Origin: Cherax quadricarinatus
Lineage: Eukaryota > Arthropoda > Malacostraca > Decapoda > Parastacidae
Direction of reading: 5' to 3'
NCBI RefSeq assembly: GCF_038502225.1
Contig: NC_091341.1
Span: forward strand, 972,133-1,036,132
DNA: 64,000 bases
The notes beneath the pieces were generated by a model. It made no database searches and had not been told where the DNA came from. It saw nothing but the letters and a program-made list of their open reading frames with translations. Of the stretch, positions 58,849-64,000 are shown in pieces. Position 1 is the stretch's first letter. Each line of letters starts with the position of its first letter. A program made the translations under genes and the position numbers.

Positions 58849-61737
58849 ATGACCACAATGATAGAAAAGAAACTAAAGGTTTGGTACACAAACGCGGATG
58901 GAATAATGAATAAACATGAGGAGTGGAATGAAAGAATCAGTGAAAAATCCCCAGACATCATAGCAGTCACAGAAACAAAACTCGCTGAGACAATAACAGA
59001 CACAATCTTCCCAACAGGATATCAGATCCTGAGGAAAGATAGAAGGAGTAGAGGGGGAGGAGGGGTTGCACTGCTCATAAAACACCGATGGGGATTTGAG
59101 GAAATGGAAGGCATGGACATGATTGGAGAAAGAGACTACATTGTAGGTACAATTCAGTCCGGAGAACATAAAGTAGTCATTGGAGTGATGTATAACCCAC
59201 CACAGAACTGCAGGAGGCCAAGAGAGGAGTACGAAGAAAACAACAGGGTGATGGTGGACACACTGGCTGAGGTGGCAAGAAGAGCTCACTCGAGCAGAGC
59301 AAAGTTACTGGTAATGGGCGATTTCAACCACAGGGAGATCGACTGGGAAAACCTGGAGCCACATGGGGGTCCCGAAACATGGAGAGCCAAGATGATGGAT
59401 GTGGTACTTGAAAACCTCATGCATCAACATGTCAGGGACACAACCAGAGAGAGAGGGGAGGATGAGCCAGCAAGACTGGATCTTGTGTTCACCCTGAGCA
59501 GTTCAGACATTGAGGACATCACTTATGAGAGGCCCCTTGGAGCTAGCGATCATGTGGTTCTGAGTTTTGACTATATAGTAGAGTTACAAGTGGAGAAGGT
59601 AACAGGAACTGAAGGGGACAGGCCAAACTATAAAAGGGGGGACTACACAGGTATGAGAAACTTCCTGCAGGAGGTTCAGTGGGACAGAGAAATGGTAGGA
59701 AAATCAGTAAACGAGATGATGGAATATGTGGCAACAAAGTGCAAGGAGGCAGAGGAAAGTTTTGTTCCCAAGGGAAACGGAAATAATAGGAAGACCAAAA
59801 CGAGTCCTTGGTTTACCCGAAGGTGTAGGGAGGCAAAAACTAAGTGCAACAGAGAATGGAAAAGGTACAGGAGGCATAGGACCCAGGAAAACAAGGAGAT
59901 TAGTAGAAGAGCCAGAAACGAGTATGCACAGATAAGGAGAGAGGCCCAGCGACAGTATGAAAACGACATAGCATCGAAAGTCAAATCTGACCCGAAACTG
60001 CTGTATAGCCACATTAGGAGGAAGACAACAGTCAAGGACCAGGTGATAAGGCTGAGGAAAGAAGGTGGAGAACTCACAAGAAACGATCAAGAGGTATGTG
60101 AGGAGCTCAACATGAGATTTAAGGAAGTATTTACAGTAGAGACAGGAAGGACTCTGGGGGGACAGACCAGAGGGGGACACCAGCAAGGAATACACCAACA
60201 AGTGTTGGACGACATACATACAGATGAGGAGGTGAAGAAACTGCTAAGGGACATCGATACCTCAAAGGCAATGGGACCAGACAACATCTCCCCGTGGGTC
60301 CTTAGAGAGGGAGCAGATATGTTGTGCGTGCCACTTACCACAATCTTCAACACATCCCTGGAAACTGGGCAACTACCTGAGGTATGGAAGACGGCAAATG
60401 TAGTTCCCATTTTTAAAAAAGGAGACAGAAAAGAGGCACTAAACTATAGACCTGTGTCATTGACGTGTATAGTATGCAAAATTATGGAGAAGATTATCAG
60501 GAGGAGAGTGGTGGAGCACCTGGAACGGAACAGGAGTATAAATGCCAACCAGCACGGATTCACGGAAGGCAAATCCTGTGTCACAAACCTTCTGGAGTTT
60601 TATGATAAAATAACAGAAGTAAGACAAGAGAGAGAGGGGTGGGTTGATTGCATCTTCTTGGACTGCAAGAAGGCCTTTGACACAGTTCCTCACAAGAGAT
60701 TAGTGCAGAAGCTAGAGCATCAGGCGCATATAACAGGAAGGGCACTGCAATGGATCAGAGAATACCTGACAGGGAGGCAACAACGAGTCATGGTACGTAA
60801 TGATGTATCACAGTGGGCACCTGTGACGAGCGGGGTCCCACAGGGGTCGGTCCTAGGACCAGTGCTATTTTTGGTATATGTGAACGACATGACGGAAGGG
60901 TTAGACTCAGAAGTGTCCCTGTTTGCAGATGATGTGAAGTTAATGAGGAGAATTAAATCTGATGAGGACCAGGCAGGACTTCAAAGAGACCTGGACAGAC
61001 TGGACACCTGGTCCAGCAAATGGCTTCTCGAATTTAATCCTGCCAAATGCAAAGTCATGAAGATGGGGGAGGGGCACAGAAGACCACAGACAGAGTATAG
61101 GCTAGGTGGCCAAAGACTGCAAACCTCACTCAAGGAGAAAGATCTTGGGGTGAGTATAACACCGAGCATGTCTCCGGAAGCACACATCAATCAGATAACT
61201 GCTGCAGCATATGGGCGCCTGGCAAACCTGAGAACAGCATTCCGATACCTTAGTAAGGAATCATTCAAGACACTGTACACCTTGTATGTCAGGCCCATAC
61301 TGGAGTATGCAGCACCTGTTTGGAACCCGCACTTGATAAAGCACGTCAAGAAACTAGAGAAAGTACAAAGGTTTGCGACAAGGTTAGTTCCAGAGCTAAG
61401 GGGAATGTCCTATGAGGAAAGATTAAGGGAAATCGGCCTGACCACACTGGAGGACAGGAGGGTCAGGGGAGACATGATAACGACATATAAAATACTGCGT
61501 GGAATAGACAAGGTGGACAAAGACAGGATGTTCCAGGGAGGGGACACAGAAACAAGAGGCCACAATTGGAAGTTGAAGACACAAATGAGTCAGAGAGATA
61601 GTAGGAAGTATTTCTTCAGTCATAGAGTTGTAAGGCAGTGGAATAGCCTAGAAAATGACGTAGTGGAGGCAGGAACCATACACAGTTTTAAGACGAGGTT
61701 TGATAAAGCTCATGGAGCGGGGAGAGAGAGGGCCTAG
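58849..61737 (+). CDS. LINE-C ORF2: endonuclease and reverse transcriptase, intact
   Basis: A 962-residue protein. ATGs at 58849 and 58858 are both possible and the first is used. The APE-type endonuclease (about 1-235) shows VWYTNADGI (Asn), AVTETKLAE (Glu), GVMYNPPQN, LVMGDFNHREIDW, ARLDLVFT and GASDHVVLSF. The reverse transcriptase (about 460-730) shows SKAMGPDNISPWVL, FKKGDRKEALNYRPVSLTC, QHGFTEGKSC, IFLDCKKAFDTVPH (first Asp), SGVPQGSVLGPVLFLVYVND and VSLFADDVKLM (catalytic FADD). The C-terminal part holds KDLGVSITPSMSP, PILEYAAPVWNP and RRVRGDMITTYKI. RNase H is absent. No stop, frameshift or lost catalytic residue is visible, so the enzyme may be active and could move the other LINE-C fragments' family members. 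Confidence 0.93.
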   Translation: MTTMIEKKLKVWYTNADGIMNKHEEWNERISEKSPDIIAVTETKLAETITDTIFPTGYQILRKDRRSRGGGGVALLIKHRWGFEEMEGMDMIGERDYIVGTIQSGEHKVVIGVMYNPPQNCRRPREEYEENNRVMVDTLAEVARRAHSSRAKLLVMGDFNHREIDWENLEPHGGPETWRAKMMDVVLENLMHQHVRDTTRERGEDEPARLDLVFTLSSSDIEDITYERPLGASDHVVLSFDYIVELQVEKVTGTEGDRPNYKRGDYTGMRNFLQEVQWDREMVGKSVNEMMEYVATKCKEAEESFVPKGNGNNRKTKTSPWFTRRCREAKTKCNREWKRYRRHRTQENKEISRRARNEYAQIRREAQRQYENDIASKVKSDPKLLYSHIRRKTTVKDQVIRLRKEGGELTRNDQEVCEELNMRFKEVFTVETGRTLGGQTRGGHQQGIHQQVLDDIHTDEEVKKLLRDIDTSKAMGPDNISPWVLREGADMLCVPLTTIFNTSLETGQLPEVWKTANVVPIFKKGDRKEALNYRPVSLTCIVCKIMEKIIRRRVVEHLERNRSINANQHGFTEGKSCVTNLLEFYDKITEVRQEREGWVDCIFLDCKKAFDTVPHKRLVQKLEHQAHITGRALQWIREYLTGRQQRVMVRNDVSQWAPVTSGVPQGSVLGPVLFLVYVNDMTEGLDSEVSLFADDVKLMRRIKSDEDQAGLQRDLDRLDTWSSKWLLEFNPAKCKVMKMGEGHRRPQTEYRLGGQRLQTSLKEKDLGVSITPSMSPEAHINQITAAAYGRLANLRTAFRYLSKESFKTLYTLYVRPILEYAAPVWNPHLIKHVKKLEKVQRFATRLVPELRGMSYEERLREIGLTTLEDRRVRGDMITTYKILRGIDKVDKDRMFQGGDTETRGHNWKLKTQMSQRDSRKYFFSHRVVRQWNSLENDVVEAGTIHSFKTRFDKAHGAGRERA

Positions 61738-61800
61738 TAGCAACCGGTGAAGAGGCGGGGCCAGGAGCTAGGACTCGACCCCTGCAACCACAAATAGGTG

Positions 61801-61802
<2 letters not shown>
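61738..61802 (+). promoter_or_regulatory. LINE-C 3' end with GGGG/CCCC hairpin and GTGAGT
   Basis: GCGGGGCCAGGAGCTAGGAC, TCGACCCCTGCAACCACAAA and TAGGTGAGTAC. GGGG and CCCC can pair around a loop of about 18 bases. This block is the only part shared by all LINE-C fragments, so it is the likely RT recognition end. It ends in AGGTGAGT, identical to a consensus 5' splice site. Confidence 0.7.

Positions 61803-61867
<65 letters not shown>
61803..61867. repeat. (AC)n tail of LINE-C
   Basis: About 32 units directly after the LINE-C 3' end. Confidence 0.96.
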
Positions 61868-61869
<2 letters not shown>

Positions 61870-62115
61870 GGACTTTGTAATGAGACAGTTGGGTTAATAT
61901 ATATACTGTCGTTATGAATATAATATTTTAGTAAATTTGTGCTTATGTATTAAAATTAAACACAAAAGAATATAAGTGAAGGTTGTGAGAATTAGTGAAA
62001 TCTGCAGGATAATTTATATGGCAAATTAATCCTACAAAGTTTTACTTACATTAAGTTTATCGTCTCGTCCGAAAGATATGAAAAGCTCTCTTCGTATTTA
62101 AAAGATATTTTTCTG
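61868..62115. other. No recognised feature
   Basis: About 250 bp of A/T-rich unassigned sequence. Confidence 0.4.
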
Positions 62116-62117
62116 AG

Positions 62118-62185
62118 TAGAGGCAGTGATGCTGGTGAAGGGCTTATGTTTCAAAGATTTAGAGCTGTCCTCTTTACTTGAATTC
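62118..62185 (+). mobile_element. SINE-A head fragment
   Basis: AGGCAGTGATGCTGGTGAAG, GGCTTATGTTTCAAAGATTT and AGAGCTGTCCTCTTTACTTG. No 3' end follows on this strand. Confidence 0.65.
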
Positions 62186-62209
62186 CACTAAAATGTGATT
62201 GATTTAAAT

Positions 62210-62310
62210 CAGGGGAAGCGCTCAACCCGTAGAGGTCGTATAGCTTGAGACATGGGAGGCAACCAGGTTTGATCCGAAGATAGGAAGGAGTACAAGAGCC
62301 CTTGAGGACG
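62210..62310 (-). mobile_element. SINE-A copy, opposite orientation
   Basis: On the plus strand GGGGAAGCGCTCAACCCGTA, GAGGTCGTATAGC and CAACCAGGTTTGATCCGAAG, CAAGAGCCCTTGAGG. This is the reverse complement of the SINE-A end and middle. With the head fragment at 62118 it forms an inverted pair. Confidence 0.75.
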
Positions 62311-62399
62311 ATTATAGTCATAGTCTTCACTGTCGTCACACTGCATGAATAATCTTAGATATTTTAGAATATTGATACAAGCATCAGATTAATAATACA

Positions 62400-62515
62400 T
62401 TATTATTATTATTAATATTAAGTGGAAGCGCTAAATCTACTGAGGTCATACAGCGCTTGGAGAATGAGAAACAATCATGTTTGATTCAAGGAAGGTTTGG
62501 TAGCTGCCATTCCTC
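62400..62515 (-). mobile_element. SINE-A copy with (TTA)n start
   Basis: On the plus strand TTATTATTATTATTAATATT, AAGTGGAAGCGCTAAATCTA, CTGAGGTCATACAGCGCTTG and GTTTGATTCAAGGAAGG, which is the complete reversed 3' half with tail. Confidence 0.85.
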
Positions 62516-64000
62516 GTCAGTATTAAAACAGCCTTCCCGTCACGAGTTAGTCAGCAGGGGGAGCGGCCATTAAAAGTTTGTCATACAACCTGTTGTCTTT
62601 TCAAATGTGAAATGCCATTCAAATAAGACTGTTAAAAATACAGCCATCTATTAGGATACTGCTGTGAATTCAGTCGTGTTTAAAACGGCATCTACTAGAA
62701 AATGACTGAATCCGGCCTTGTTGGAAGATGGTTTAGAAGACGTTTTGGTCCATATTTACCTTCGTGATACATAACGAACCGAAACATAGAAAGTTTACTT
62801 TCAGAATTGTGTTGTGAATTATTTTCTCCATTCATGGTATTGCGACTTTTATTCTTTTGTGCAGATTCATTTTAGGATGGTATCCCACTGTAACGTTCGT
62901 TTCCTATCAGTGCGCTTCCGCTCTCCTCTATTTGTATTTTCCTGCATGTTTCTTTGTTTTTCCTACATGTTTCCCTTTGTCTTCTACGTGTTTTCCATTG
63001 TTGTCTCCTTCGTATTTCCCTTCCCTGTTTCCTATTTGTTTCTCTTTGCTTGTCGCCTGCGTTAACACATTGTTTCCTGCGTACTACCGTCTGTGTTCGT
63101 CTTGGTGTTCTATCTTGTCTCCTTGCTTGTGTTTTCCTGGATACTAGATGTAATGGAGACCAAATATAACGAGACCAAAACCATGACCCTCCATGCGGAC
63201 CAAAACCAACATATTAAGACGAAGACTAACACCAATATATTTTTGTTGTGACCAACCTTTTAATTTTTTTTTATTTTTTTTTGTATAACAGCAGCAACCA
63301 ACAATAATAATGCTAATAAGTTATTTTTTCTGGAAAATTATTTTGCTATTGATAAAATAAAACAATGAAATAAAAACTTGTTTTATTGTCTTTTTCCAAT
63401 TATAATCACGTCACTTAGAAACACACTCCTGAAAGGGTGTTTTTAAGTGACATTTACATGAAATAATTTCTTACAATTAGAAACATTACTTACGTAAACA
63501 AATGTGACTTATCGATCGATGTTGACTTCTCGGCAGGTGATTGTTGTAGTGGCTGATATTGCCTGCCATATGTTGGTCATACGTTAACTGGAACTCTACT
63601 GTAATTGGTATATACTCCGAATGCTGCTATGCTGTGTAAAGGTATGTGTGAGTTATTAAAAATTAAAATGGATATATAGTAATCTTGAGACTTCTGATAA
63701 ATATCCGATTTGCGTGCTGAGTGCTATCGAATAAACGACCCAGACACGCCTCGCCGAGGCAGAGATAAAGACCTAGACCAGGGCCTTAAAATTTGGCCTC
63801 AAGACCGATCTCGAGAATTCATCTCTGCTGTGCTGTCGCCTGTGTTCCTGTATATTCGTTTTCTCCCTCGTGCTGTCCCTTGCCAGTTTCTAGCGTGCTG
63901 CTGCCTTTGTTCAGTGTGTTTTATTCTTCTATGTATTACTGCCTGTGTTCTTGTGTGTTATCCTATCCCTACTCTTTCCTGCTTATTGTAGCCTATGTTC
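62516..64000. other. No supported gene; pyrimidine-rich patches
   Basis: 62920-63140 and 63830-64000 are T/C-rich with recurring CCTGTGTTC, TTCCTGC and TGTTTCC words but no clear period. An imperfect hairpin (GTCACTTA and TAAGTGAC around AAACAC/GTGTTT) is at 63411-63452. Short open frames lack motifs. Confidence 0.4.

Larger units (their letters stand above)
57602..61802 (+). mobile_element. LINE-C: CR1/L2-like retrotransposon with intact ORF2
   Basis: An A-run (57602-57625) is followed at once by coding sequence for a coiled-coil ORF1, then ORF2 (58849-61737), a 65-bp 3' UTR and an (AC)n tail. ORF1 probably lacks its first residues. ORF2 has no visible defect. Partial copies of the same family lie at 47011 (minus), 47762, 51853, 53958 and 56374. 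Clade is inferred from DCKKAFDTVPH and SGVPQGSVLGP motifs and the lack of RNase H. Confidence 0.9.

Noticed and set aside
63710..63991. A 93-residue frame at the window end as a possible exon
   Set aside because: It is pyrimidine-rich sequence with no motif and the frame is cut by the window edge. It resembles the low-complexity patch at 62920-63140.

Overview
The window is eukaryotic nuclear DNA from an animal with a large, repeat-rich genome. The retroelement families, the very long (TA)n, (AC)n and (CT)n tracts and the near absence of unique coding sequence fit an arthropod. A decapod crustacean such as a crayfish is my best guess, from memory of similar repeats and not from anything decisive here. 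I found no host gene, rRNA, intact tRNA, CRISPR array or bacterial-type operon. Nearly everything I can name is a non-LTR retrotransposon (LINE), a short non-autonomous derivative, a DNA transposon remnant or a simple repeat.

I use local names for the families. LINE-A is an I-superfamily element with a gag-like ORF1 with CCHC knuckles, an ORF2 with endonuclease, reverse transcriptase and RNase H, and a (TAA)n tail. LINE-B has an endonuclease/RT preceded by three CCCH zinc fingers. LINE-C is CR1/L2-like, with a coiled-coil ORF1, an EN+RT ORF2 and an (AC)n tail. LINE-D is Jockey-like, with (AG)n at its 3' end. LINE-E is another CR1-like element. LINE-F is an old RNase H-bearing element. There is also an RTE-like family. 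Short families are SINE-A, built from the two ends of LINE-A, and SINE-T, which is tRNA-derived.

Layout. 1-1.15 kb: 3' end of one LINE-A copy. 1.5-16.3 kb: an RTE-like element split by a head-to-tail pair of LINE-A copies (1705-14940), each with both ORFs open; one 11-bp target-site duplication flanks the whole pair. 16.5-17.6 kb: more RTE and I-type fragments. 17.7-24.2 kb: inverted-repeat elements and a cluster of SINE-A copies, two insertions having perfect target-site duplications. 24.7-27.7 kb: minisatellites, (TA)n tracts and a GTGCCGAA-ended MITE. 27.7-31.2 kb: mostly quiet sequence with SINE traces. 31.3-34.8 kb: LINE-B. 35.5-36.8 kb: a dead hAT transposon. 37.9-46.9 kb: LINE-D copies (minus strand) next to CT tracts, LINE-F and a decayed RTE copy. 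47-51.5 kb: short tails, SINEs and LINE-E. 51.8-61.9 kb: a chain of LINE-C 3' ends separated by AC/CACACGACAC arrays, ending in a LINE-C copy with an intact ORF2. 62-64 kb: SINE-A copies in both orientations, then nothing recognisable.

How the parts fit. LINE-A appears to supply the enzymes for SINE-A, which carries the same hairpin-plus-(TAA)n 3' end and a head matching the LINE-A 5'-UTR monomer. LINE-C, LINE-D and the MITE each sit on a characteristic simple repeat, and several insertions land inside the repeat left by an earlier copy. These are inferences from junctions read by eye; no alignment, database search or folding program was run.
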